NCBI GenBank assembly: GCA_025353725.1
Contig: JANXOF010000030.1
Span: forward strand, 1-64,000
Length of the DNA stretch: 64,000 nt
Reading direction: 5' to 3'
Origin: Polyangiaceae bacterium
GTDB lineage: Bacteria; Myxococcota_A; Polyangia; Polyangiales; Polyangiaceae
This document shows positions 35,395 to 44,246 of this stretch, piece after piece. Under the pieces are notes generated by a model. The model searched no databases. It had not been told where the DNA came from and saw only the letters and a program-made list of their open reading frames with translations. Position 1 is the stretch's first letter. Each line of letters opens with the position of its first letter. The position numbers were made by a program, and so were the translations under genes.

Positions 35395-38300
35395 ATGAAA
35401 AACAGAGCGATCGCCGAACTCCCGCAGGACTGCCCCGACGGTGACGAATTGGTCGCTTTCGTCGGCGGGACCCTCGCCGAATCGATGGATCAGCGGATCC
35501 AACAGCACCTCAAAGATTGTGCAGAGTGCGTTGCTCGTGTCGCCGACCCCGCGGCCGTCGCATCGGTTCCGCGATCCGCGCGTCGACCGAAAAAGCAGAC
35601 AGAGCTAGATCCTGAGAAGGCCACGCGCTGGGCCATGCTCTTCGAACCTGGTGAGCTCGTCGCCAACCGCTACGTCATTCGTTGCTTCGTGGCTCGGGGC
35701 GGGATGGGCGAGGTCTATGAGGCGTTCGACGTGGAGCTGTCGGAGCGCGTCGCCATCAAAACGCTGCGCCGTGAACTCCTGACGGATGGCGATGCTGTCG
35801 CACGGCTAAAGCGCGAAGTGAGCGTCATGCGGAAGGTCGCCCATCCTTCCGTCTGCCGGATAGCGGAGCTCGGTGAGCACGTCGCGCAGGACGGCCGCGT
35901 TCCATTTTTTACGATGGAATTCATTGAGGGCGAGACGCTTGGTGACCGCCTTTTGCACGCGGGCCCGTTTGCGGCCGACGAGGCGCTCCGCATCGCATCT
36001 CAGATCGCCGAGGCTATTGACGCGGTGCACGAAGCCGGAATTATTCATCGCGATCTCAAGAGCTCAAATGTGATTCTTGCCGAGGAGGGACGTGTCGTCG
36101 TAACCGACTTCGGACTTGCGAAGTACGCGGTGTCCGACGCAACGTTGACGCAAGGCAACTTAGTGGGAAGCCCGCCCTATATCGCTCCGGAATTGATCGA
36201 AGGGAAAGAGGCCAATACAGCGTCTGACATCTATTCGTTCGGCGTCGTGCTTTACGAGATGATAACCGGCGCGTGGCCGTTCGAAGGTGACACGCCACTG
36301 CTTACCATCATGAAGCGACTCAGTCATCCTCCTGTCCCGATGGAGACGCGTCGGCCCGACGTGACGAAGGCGTGGAATCATGTCGTTATGCGCTGTCTCG
36401 AGCGGGCACCGGAAGCGCGTTATGCGCGCGCGATGGATGCGGTCGATGAGCTGCGGGGAGTCGCGGTAGCCCAGACTGCCCGCGCGTCGCGTAGGCGACG
36501 GCTGCCGAAGTGGACGGTGTTCGCGATGCTCGCGGCGTTCGTCGGCTGCGCCAGCGTTCCACTCGGACTTGCGGCGCGTCGTTCGAGCAACCCGGTGCAC
36601 CAAGGTTCCACAGGTCGAACCTCACTCGCCATCGTCGAAATTAGGAATCTAACCCAACGAGAGGACGTCGCTTGGTTGTCGACGGCGTTGTCGGAAATGC
36701 TTTCGAGCGAACTGGGGAGCAACGACGTGAGAGTCTCCATGGGAGAGGCCGTGGCGCGCGCGCAGCGCGACCTCGCACTGGTGGATCGCGAGCTCGATTC
36801 GGAGGCTACCAAAAAACTCCGAGAGAACTTAGGCGCGGATTGGATCGTTACAGGTTCCTTTACCGCAGTCGGAGACGAACGTGCGGGTCGCGTGCGCGTA
36901 GATCTCCGCGTTTACGATGCGCGTAAAGGGGTTCTCGCACAGAGACTCAATGACGAGGGGCCCCAGCTAGCTGTCCTCGAACTCGTACGTCGTTTGGGGA
37001 GCTCGCTGCGGGCGTCTATCGGAGTCCTGCAGAGTTCTTCGAGTCTCGCGAAGAACACGCCGCCTCGAACACCTGAGGGGTTGCGGCTTTACGCGGAAGG
37101 TATTCAACTCGCGAGGCGATTCGACTACGCGCTCGCGCGCGAGCGCTTCGCGAAACTCACGTCCCTCGAGCCGTCTTACGCTCCGGGTCACGCCGAGCTA
37201 GCCTCCGTTTGGAGCAAGCTTGGTGAGCAGCGTCTGGCCGAGAGTGAAGCCGTCGTTGCGTCGGAGCTGAGTCAACATTTGGCAGGTGACGAAAAGTTGC
37301 GCATCGACGCGCTTACGCGAGAAATAGCTCACGATTATGAGCACGCCGTAGAGGCCTATCGCAAGCTCTGGGAAGCGCATCGCGACGACTTCGACGACGG
37401 GGCAGCGCTCGCTCGAGTGCAGTTGCAAGCGGGACATCCGCACGACGCGGAAGGAACGGTTTCGGAGCTTCGCCTTGCAGGCGGAGAGAGCGCGACCCTC
37501 GTGGCCGATGAACTCGACTCTCGGATTGCGCGAGCGTTACACGTCACCGAGCGGACGCTTGTGGCCGCGAGGCGTATGCGAACGGATGCCGTCTCACGTG
37601 GAGCGAGGCGCTTGGTTGCGTGGGCCGATAGACTGGAAGGTATAGCGACACACGAGGATAAGCGACCTGACGAAGCCCTGGAATTTTTCAACCGCGCGCG
37701 TCGCGAATACCTCGATGTGGGCGACGTGCCGAATGTTGCCAATGTCGTCGACGATATGGCGAATGTGCGACGCGACCAAGGGCATCTCGAAGAAGCTCTC
37801 GCTCTCTTTCAGGACGTCGCGAAGGCAAAGCGTGAGCGCGGTGAAGAGCACGGCGTCGGCGTTGAGCTAAACAACATTGGAGCGTCGCAGGCGCTTCTTG
37901 GTCGTAACGATGACGCAATTCAGTCCTATAAGGAAGCGTCCGCGTCCGCGGAACGTACCAACGACCTTCGCGGTCAGCTCATCGCTCTGCTGAATCTCGG
38001 CGAGATTTATTTGCTGCGAGAGGAACTTGACAAAGCGCAAGACGGATACGAAAAAGTCGTCGATAAGTCGACGATCACTGATGACCGGCAGTTAGAGGTT
38101 TTGGGTCTCCTTGGGCTCAGCGTCGTGTCGAGTCGTCGTGGAGACCTTGCAAATGCTGTAAAGCTATCGGAGCGCGCTCAACGCACCGTGGAGACGTTTG
38201 GGGTTGGTGCCTATCGTCTGACCTTGACGGTTTACCGCGCGGACCTCGCTTTTCAGCAAGGAGACGTCGACGGAGCCCGAGATCGCCTTGATTCAGTAAA

Positions 38301-38856
38301 AGAGCGCCTGCGAACGTCTGGAGACCAGGAGCTGTCTCTCCTCGCGTTCACGCGCCTCGCGAGTCTTCATCTCGCAAAAGGTGACGTCGCTGGAGCGCGC
38401 CGCGTCATCGACGAGGCGCATCAAGCGACGTCGACGCTCGACAGTGCGAACCCGCGCCTTGCCCAGCTCACGCGCTATGAGGCCGAGCTCGCAATGACGG
38501 ACGGGCGGCTTGAGCAGGCGCGCGACCTGGCCTTGCGAGCTACCGAGAGCGTCGACAAGGAACGGCTACCCGGGGAGATGGCGAACTGTCACGCTCTTCT
38601 TGCACGTGTTTACTCAGCTCGAGGTGACGTCGCCGGTGCCCGCAGTGAACTCGCCCTAGCAGAGCTTGCAGCCGCGAAGAGCGTCGACCCGAGGGTCGCA
38701 CTCTCTGTCGCGGTCGCCCGTTCGCTCACAGCCAGTGACCGGGCCGGTGTGGAACTCGTAAGGCGCAAAGCGAGTTCAGTTGGCCTTATGTCGGTTGTCC
38801 TCGAGGCGGGATGGCAGCTGAGAGGCTCAGCGAAAACGAACGCGCGTCTTCGCTGA
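35395..38856 (+). CDS. Zinc-finger / Ser-Thr kinase / TolB-like / TPR protein
   Basis: 1153 residues, with GGAAGGAG before the ATG at 35395. Order: a zf-HC2-type anti-sigma-like finger at residues 12-47 (His38-x3-Cys42-x2-Cys45), a kinase domain (about 92-350; GGMGEVY, Lys122, HRDLKSSN 218-225, DFG 238-240, IAPELIEG), a membrane helix (about 372-390), a TolB/FlgO-like domain (SLAIVEIRNLTQREDVAWLS; GADWIVTGSF), and ten or more TPR-like helical repeats to the end. Zinc finger plus kinase in one chain suggests control of an ECF sigma factor or another partner by phosphorylation. No sigma gene is nearby. The gene is divergent from the PNP gene. Confidence 0.92.
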   Translation: MKNRAIAELPQDCPDGDELVAFVGGTLAESMDQRIQQHLKDCAECVARVADPAAVASVPRSARRPKKQTELDPEKATRWAMLFEPGELVANRYVIRCFVARGGMGEVYEAFDVELSERVAIKTLRRELLTDGDAVARLKREVSVMRKVAHPSVCRIAELGEHVAQDGRVPFFTMEFIEGETLGDRLLHAGPFAADEALRIASQIAEAIDAVHEAGIIHRDLKSSNVILAEEGRVVVTDFGLAKYAVSDATLTQGNLVGSPPYIAPELIEGKEANTASDIYSFGVVLYEMITGAWPFEGDTPLLTIMKRLSHPPVPMETRRPDVTKAWNHVVMRCLERAPEARYARAMDAVDELRGVAVAQTARASRRRRLPKWTVFAMLAAFVGCASVPLGLAARRSSNPVHQGSTGRTSLAIVEIRNLTQREDVAWLSTALSEMLSSELGSNDVRVSMGEAVARAQRDLALVDRELDSEATKKLRENLGADWIVTGSFTAVGDERAGRVRVDLRVYDARKGVLAQRLNDEGPQLAVLELVRRLGSSLRASIGVLQSSSSLAKNTPPRTPEGLRLYAEGIQLARRFDYALARERFAKLTSLEPSYAPGHAELASVWSKLGEQRLAESEAVVASELSQHLAGDEKLRIDALTREIAHDYEHAVEAYRKLWEAHRDDFDDGAALARVQLQAGHPHDAEGTVSELRLAGGESATLVADELDSRIARALHVTERTLVAARRMRTDAVSRGARRLVAWADRLEGIATHEDKRPDEALEFFNRARREYLDVGDVPNVANVVDDMANVRRDQGHLEEALALFQDVAKAKRERGEEHGVGVELNNIGASQALLGRNDDAIQSYKEASASAERTNDLRGQLIALLNLGEIYLLREELDKAQDGYEKVVDKSTITDDRQLEVLGLLGLSVVSSRRGDLANAVKLSERAQRTVETFGVGAYRLTLTVYRADLAFQQGDVDGARDRLDSVKERLRTSGDQELSLLAFTRLASLHLAKGDVAGARRVIDEAHQATSTLDSANPRLAQLTRYEAELAMTDGRLEQARDLALRATESVDKERLPGEMANCHALLARVYSARGDVAGARSELALAELAAAKSVDPRVALSVAVARSLTASDRAGVELVRRKASSVGLMSVVLEAGWQLRGSAKTNARLR

Positions 38857-38867
38857 GCGTTGCCGAC

Positions 38868-41555
38868 TCAGTATCGCTTCAGGAATGTTGCGACGCTTAC
38901 CTGGCGCGCCGCGCGCTGCGCCGCGCACAAACCTACGGTCTCAAGCGCTTGCGCGAGGGATCGCGGTCCGCCGTTGAAGTTCGCTATCTTGTCCTTGAAG
39001 AACACCTCGAGGTCGGCACGATGTTCAGTGTCGCAAAAACCGATACCGAGTTGCGGAAGGGAGGCTCCCCACTCGGCCGGCATACGCCGCACGATGGCGT
39101 CAAAGTTCTCTTTGACAAAATCATAGGCAAGTTGTCGTGTATCTCCGTCCTCACTCGCGCTGTAGAGAAGTCTCATCGACTCGCGCGGGTCGAATTCGTC
39201 CGAAAGGAGAAGAGCGAAGTTATCCGCGACGAGGTTCGCGTCGCGGAAGCTGCCCATGGCTGCGAGCAATTGGCCTCTCTCGGTTCGGTCTTGGGTCTTC
39301 GCCGCCTCCGCTCGGAGCATTGTCCAAAGCGTGCGGTCTCCGCCGTACGCCGCGGTAGCGAGTACCGCAGAAACCATATCGTGGTCGATAGCTTCCCTAT
39401 TTTGAAGCCATTCGAGCGTGAGCTTTCGTGCCTCAGCCGAAAGCCCTGTTGTGCTGTCGCGTGCGACGAGGCTGAGGAGGCTCGGACGCAACAGTCGCGT
39501 TCCGTCGTCGTCTCCCGGCTTTGGTGTCCAGCCGAGCTGCACTGCGCGCGGGCCAAACGTCTTCGCCACGAAACGTCGGTAATTTGGCTCGAATTCGCCG
39601 AGTACTGAGCGGGAGTCGAGGTTTTGAGTAAGTCGGGTCGCCAGGCCTACGAGATGCCGGTTGCCATCACGGACGAGGTTAGGCACGAGTGCGAGAACTT
39701 CACCCTCCTGGAGCTGTCCGCTTTTCACTAGGGCAATGGCATCTGAGAAAACGCCAAATCGCTCATGCACCGGGAGGGCCTTGTTTCCCTCCTCGAGCAA
39801 GCGCCTTCGCAAGTCTCCCTTGTACGCGACCCGATAGTAGCCGGTCGCGTCAGCATTGGCGTTGACCCAAGCAGGACACGTTGCACCCCGCGTGTTGAGC
39901 GTGAGCTCCGCGGTTTTCCGGCTCATGACCGTGCAGCTCTTCCCACCTTCGTAGGATGCGCATACCGGAATTGTCCAGAGTTCCTCGGACCCACCCGAAG
40001 AGCCGCGCGGAACATAGCGCTGCTGCGAGAGAAGAAGCTTTGGTGTGCCTATGCAAGAGAGCTCGGCGGTCACAAGGGGGAGGCCGGGTTGGTCGAGAAA
40101 CGTCGAAAATGCCTGGGCGAAGATGTCGGCATGCCCCGTTCGTTCGCCTACATCGTTCAGAAAGTCGGTCGCGCTTGCGTTTCCGTGCGCGTGACGCTCG
40201 AGGTAGGCTTGAACCGCCTTACGGAAAGGTGCTTCGCCAACGAAAGACTCGAACATTCCTATGACCGCACCACCCTTTTCGTAAGTGATAGAGTCGAACG
40301 CATTGGCGATATCGTGTTTCGATGCGATTGGCTGCCTAATGCGCCGCGTCGTCACGAGGGAGTCCGTCAGCATCGCCTCGGTCTTTGATTGCACCCGCCG
40401 GACCGCGCCGTCCCATTCGGGGTGCAATTGTTCGACGACCTTTGCCGCGATCCACGTGGCAAACGCTTCGTTGAGCCAGATGTCGTCCCACCACGCGGTG
40501 GTGACGTAGTCGCCAAACCAGATGTGTCCGAGTTCGTGTGCCGCGATCCCGATATAACCTCGCTCGAGGCGGACACTCTTGTCCTCCGGTTTGCCGAGCA
40601 TGGCGCTGTTGCCGAACGTAATGAGCCCGGGGTTTTCCATCGCACCTCGCTTTTGCGGGACAGCGATGTGGTCGAGCTTCTCGTACGGATACGGAATGCC
40701 AAAATACGTTTCGAGACGTTCGAGAACTTTACCCGTCGTGGCCGCCGCGTAGGTGGCTTCTGCCGATTTTCCCTTTGGAACGATGATTCGAATGGGCGTG
40801 CGGTTTGCTCCGGCTTTCCCGCCGTCGACAACTTCGAAGGGGCCAACCGCGAACGCGACCAAGTAGCTCGGAAGTGGCTTTGACGTCGCAAAAGTTACAC
40901 TCTTGTAGCCTCCGGCAAGCCGCGTCTCGGAGGTTTGGGGAGCATTGGCGAACGCTAGCTGTTCTTGAGGTACTTCGAGCGTGAGCGCAAAAGGTGTTTT
41001 GAATCCTGGCTCATCGAAACATGGGAAGGCACGGCGTGCGTCCGTCGACTCGAATTGCGTGTAGATGTAAGAAGCCTCGGGCTCGATTTGCCGATACGCG
41101 CCGCGGCCGTCGCGTGTCGGAAGAGTGCCGACGTACGAAAGGGTCAAGACGTGTGTTCCCGTCGTGAGCGCCCCGTCGAACGCGAGCCCAATCATCTCGT
41201 CCGCACCCGGCACGATACGCGCGGGTCGCGAGCCGACGCTTGCGGTCTGCACCGTGAGATTGTCGCCCGCGTGAATCCAGACGATCGCGCTCGGCTGGGT
41301 AAGGGAGACGGTGACCGTTACTTTTCCGGTGAAGTGCGATTCGAGCGGCGACATATGCATCGTGACGGCATAAGACGTGGGCTTCAGCCACGTTGGGAGT
41401 CGCAGGCCCGGAGGCGTGAGTTCTGCTTTTGAGAGGGCCGCGGGAAGCGCCGAATGAATCGCGGTTTGCGCTGAGAGCGGTGGTTGGCCCCCGCATGCGA
41501 AAGCGAGGACAGCTATCGTGGAAAAAAGGAACGGACAAACGGACGAAGCGCGCAT
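38868..41555 (-). CDS. M1 family metallo-aminopeptidase, lipoprotein
   Basis: Zinc aminopeptidase of 895 residues. Signal with a lipobox-like AFACG (Cys21), then N-terminal beta domain, the substrate exopeptidase motif GAMEN (304-308), zinc-binding HELGH (340-344) with Glu363 in WLNEAFATW, and a C-terminal ERAP1-like helical domain. An AGGAGG sits just before the ATG at 41555; the frame runs on to 41627 without a better start. It probably removes N-terminal residues from peptides at the outer surface or in the periplasm, fitting a predatory or proteolytic lifestyle. Confidence 0.95.
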   Translation of the reverse strand: MRASSVCPFLFSTIAVLAFACGGQPPLSAQTAIHSALPAALSKAELTPPGLRLPTWLKPTSYAVTMHMSPLESHFTGKVTVTVSLTQPSAIVWIHAGDNLTVQTASVGSRPARIVPGADEMIGLAFDGALTTGTHVLTLSYVGTLPTRDGRGAYRQIEPEASYIYTQFESTDARRAFPCFDEPGFKTPFALTLEVPQEQLAFANAPQTSETRLAGGYKSVTFATSKPLPSYLVAFAVGPFEVVDGGKAGANRTPIRIIVPKGKSAEATYAAATTGKVLERLETYFGIPYPYEKLDHIAVPQKRGAMENPGLITFGNSAMLGKPEDKSVRLERGYIGIAAHELGHIWFGDYVTTAWWDDIWLNEAFATWIAAKVVEQLHPEWDGAVRRVQSKTEAMLTDSLVTTRRIRQPIASKHDIANAFDSITYEKGGAVIGMFESFVGEAPFRKAVQAYLERHAHGNASATDFLNDVGERTGHADIFAQAFSTFLDQPGLPLVTAELSCIGTPKLLLSQQRYVPRGSSGGSEELWTIPVCASYEGGKSCTVMSRKTAELTLNTRGATCPAWVNANADATGYYRVAYKGDLRRRLLEEGNKALPVHERFGVFSDAIALVKSGQLQEGEVLALVPNLVRDGNRHLVGLATRLTQNLDSRSVLGEFEPNYRRFVAKTFGPRAVQLGWTPKPGDDDGTRLLRPSLLSLVARDSTTGLSAEARKLTLEWLQNREAIDHDMVSAVLATAAYGGDRTLWTMLRAEAAKTQDRTERGQLLAAMGSFRDANLVADNFALLLSDEFDPRESMRLLYSASEDGDTRQLAYDFVKENFDAIVRRMPAEWGASLPQLGIGFCDTEHRADLEVFFKDKIANFNGGPRSLAQALETVGLCAAQRAARQVSVATFLKRY

Positions 41556-41767
41556 GAAGAGCCTCCTGGAGCGATGCGGAGGTCTTCTCACGGTTCGGGT
41601 GGTCCGCCAACCCGACTCCGCATGCACCAGGAAGATTATTTCGAGCGGCTGGAGGGCGGTCGTGTGCCGTTTAAAGAGCGAAGTTGCGCACGGTGGGTCT
41701 TCCCGTGCGCAAGTTCGATCGATGACACGACGTAGTCGTCAGGCGCTGCGGCCGGTCAACCTCTCGC

Positions 41768-42616
41768 TCATTGGGTGCAGATGAGGTGACCGTGATCTGT
41801 CGTGCCGAAGTACGTAAGCTCGCTCAGCGCAGCCTGCGTGAGGCCGAGGTAGCCACCCTGGGAAAGCGACACGGAGAATCCACCGTCCGCAATACCGATA
41901 TTTGCAAACGCCGCAAACGTTCTCGGAATATCCGCGCCCACGGGGCCGCTCATGTCGACGGCGCGGCGTGTGCGGAGGAGGTCAACGAGTGCCGTGCCTT
42001 GGAATATGCGCGCCTCAGTGACGGCGTTGGCACCGGGCTTGGTCCAGACTTCGACGCGAAAGCCATTCGCTTTCGTTGACTTACACAAGTACGAGGGTTG
42101 AGCAACTAGCTCGGTCAGGTGGAAGTGCGCGACAAATGCCTTCGCGGGCGAGTTGCCTGCAGGCCGCACGTCAAGGGCGACACCGATGCCCGTGTTGTCG
42201 GTCTTGCAGGCTACGTTGGATGTGTCGGCGTGCGACCAATCGGTGATCTTGATGCTGGTCCGGGCGCCATCAACGTTGCAGTGGTCGGCGAAGGCCGCGG
42301 TGGTTACGACGTTGCACCAGTCCGAGTAGGTCTGCGTGAGCGGGGCTGCGAACCACTGCCCGCCGGTTTCGATTTCGATGGTTTCTGGGAGGACACGCAA
42401 CGTGGCCTCCCTTCCTTCGATAGCGCTCGACGGTGACACATGGTCGAGAACGAGCCGTGCGAGACCGCTGCGTGCCGCCTCGCTGGACGAAAGAGCGTCG
42501 GCCGAGACTTCGGTTTGGGTTCGTTGAGGCGCGGCGCAACCTGCGGCGGAAACGAGCAACGCCGCCGCTAGGCTGGCAAAGGTGAGAGTGAGTGGGAACA
42601 TGTGTGAGCGGTTCAT
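41768..42616 (-). CDS. Hypothetical lipoprotein
   Basis: About 282 residues, lipobox VSAAGCAAP after a hydrophobic signal. The body is beta-rich with four scattered Cys (WCNVV, HCNVDG, VACKTD, YLCKST) that could pair. No family recognised. It is divergent from the LysR pseudogene with 56 bases between starts, an arrangement often seen for LysR-controlled genes, so it may once have been the target of that regulator. A longer frame starts at 42652. Confidence 0.65.
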   Translation of the reverse strand: MNRSHMFPLTLTFASLAAALLVSAAGCAAPQRTQTEVSADALSSSEAARSGLARLVLDHVSPSSAIEGREATLRVLPETIEIETGGQWFAAPLTQTYSDWCNVVTTAAFADHCNVDGARTSIKITDWSHADTSNVACKTDNTGIGVALDVRPAGNSPAKAFVAHFHLTELVAQPSYLCKSTKANGFRVEVWTKPGANAVTEARIFQGTALVDLLRTRRAVDMSGPVGADIPRTFAAFANIGIADGGFSVSLSQGGYLGLTQAALSELTYFGTTDHGHLICTQ

Positions 42617-42672
42617 GGGGACCACTATGACCGGCTCGATTCGCAGCACCATCGCGGCCTTCTACACTGATC

Positions 42673-43634
42673 GTGCGATACGATTGGACAGTGCTCGAGC
42701 CCCGCGACTTGCCGCTACTGCCCGTGTTCGTCGCCGTGGCGACGTTGGGATCGTTCACCGGAGCGGCGAAGCAGATGCGCCTCACGAAGAGCGTGGTGAG
42801 CCACCATGAGCGAACGCTCGAAGCGCGGTTGGGCGTAAGGCTTCTCGAGCGGACTACGCGTCAGCTCCACCTCACGCAGGTTGGCGAACAAGTATTCGAG
42901 GCCGCGCGTGAAGTCCTTTTAGCCGTCCGCGGGCTCGACCGAGTCGTGGAGGAAACCCAAGGCGATCCCTCCGGGACGCTTCGAATCTCGGCGCCTCATG
43001 AACCTGGGTTTTCGTCGCTCGTGGTTCCTGTATGCGCGAAGTTGATGAGTCTCTATCCGCGTTTGCGCGTTGAGGTCGTATTCGACGACGCGATTCACGA
43101 TCTCGTGGCCGACGGTCTTGACGTTGCTTTACGGCTGGGTCCGCTGACATCGTCTGGAAATATCGTTCGCCGACTTGGGGAGGACGAGGAGGTTATCGTC
43201 GCGCGTGCATCCCTGGTTCAGGAGCGTCCTAGTGTAACTCGCCCCTCCGACTTAGTCGGAGCGCCGTGGGTTTGTCACTCCATCTTTCAAACGAAAGAGC
43301 GCGCTGTTCTCGCTAGTAGCTGTTCTCGCTAGTAAAGGAAGCCAACGCGACGAGTTCGCCTTCGACGTGCGCGCGCGGGCGAGTAGCGCGACGGCGGTGT
43401 GCGCACTTATCAAAGCAGGCGTCGGCTATGGCATTCTGCCTCGGGGAATGGTTGCCAGTGAGCTAGCTTCCGGGACATTACGTGATGTTTGCCCGGGTTG
43501 GTTCCAACGCGAGCTCGTGGTGCAGGCGCTCGTGCCTGCGCGGCATCCACCCCCCACGAGTACGCGCACTTCTCCAAGCTTTTGCGGAAGCTCTCGTTCC
43601 TATCGGCGTCCGCGCGAAGCGACACGCGCGCTAG
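42673..43634 (+). pseudogene. LysR-family regulator broken by a 16-bp duplication and a C-run slip
   Basis: The N-terminal 213 residues are a normal LysR regulator: helix-turn-helix (GSFTGAAKQMRLTKSVVSHHERTLEARLGVRLLERTTR) in residues 12-60 of the frame and the start of the effector domain (GTLRISAPHEPG). A 16-bp tandem duplication at 43303-43334 shifts the frame and stops it at 43330-43332. Removing one copy restores SKGSQRDEFAFDVRARAS and the rest of the effector domain (CALIKAGVGYGILPRGMV). A second fault, one extra C in the run 43550-43555, shifts the last 30 residues; corrected, it reads VRALLQAFAEALVPIGVRAK to a stop at 43634. The two lesions make a working protein unlikely. Confidence 0.85.
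43303..43334. repeat. Perfect 16-bp tandem duplication inside LysR gene
   Basis: gctgttctcgctagta occurs twice head to tail, 43303-43318 and 43319-43334. Since 16 is not a multiple of three it moves the reading frame and creates a TAG. Confidence 0.95.
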
Positions 43635-43754
43635 CGAACCTGCATGCCCGACCACGCACGCGCCCAGAGCGGCCCTGTTCCATCAAATCCATCGAACCTG
43701 TCTTCGTGCGGGCTCTGCAAATGTCGTTTGCGGAACGGGCCCTTCGAGAACGCG

Positions 43755-44246
43755 CTACGCCTCGGCGCTGAACTTCTTTTTCAGCGCGTCGCACACGATA
43801 GCGGGTGCATAACGGCTCACGTCGCCGCCGTGGCTTGCGATTTCGCGCACGAGCGAAGCGCTTACGAAACCGTGTTTGGTGCGGGTCGGGAGAAAAAGCG
43901 TGTCGATTTGGGGGCGCAAATCGGCATTCGCGTGAGCGATTTGAAGCTCATATTCAAAGTCTGTGGTCACGCGGAGTCCTCTTACGATGACGCTCGCGCT
44001 CTTTGATGCACAATATTCGATCAGCAAACCATCGAATGAATCGACCACGACATTGGGGATGTGTGAAGCGATCGATTGAATAAGACTCTTTCGTACGTCG
44101 GCGCTAAAAAGAGGGTGCTTCGTCGGATGGACACCAATCGCTACGATCACATTGTCAAAAAGAGCGGCCGCTCGTTCGATCAGATCGAGATGGCCATTCG
44201 TTGCCGGGTCGAAGCTGCCCGCGTACACCGCGAGCGCTCGACTCAC
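43755..44246 (-). CDS. coaD: Phosphopantetheine adenylyltransferase
   Basis: Fourth step of coenzyme A synthesis: 4'-phosphopantetheine plus ATP to dephospho-CoA. 163 residues, the normal length. AVYAGSFDPATNGHLDLIERA holds the (T/S)xGH nucleotidyltransferase motif; VIVRGLRVTTDFEYELQIAHAN and VSASLVREIASHGGDVS are typical. The ATG overlaps the stop of the upstream TPR lipoprotein (ATGA), so it is translationally coupled. Confidence 0.96.
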   Translation of the reverse strand: MSRALAVYAGSFDPATNGHLDLIERAAALFDNVIVAIGVHPTKHPLFSADVRKSLIQSIASHIPNVVVDSFDGLLIEYCASKSASVIVRGLRVTTDFEYELQIAHANADLRPQIDTLFLPTRTKHGFVSASLVREIASHGGDVSRYAPAIVCDALKKKFSAEA

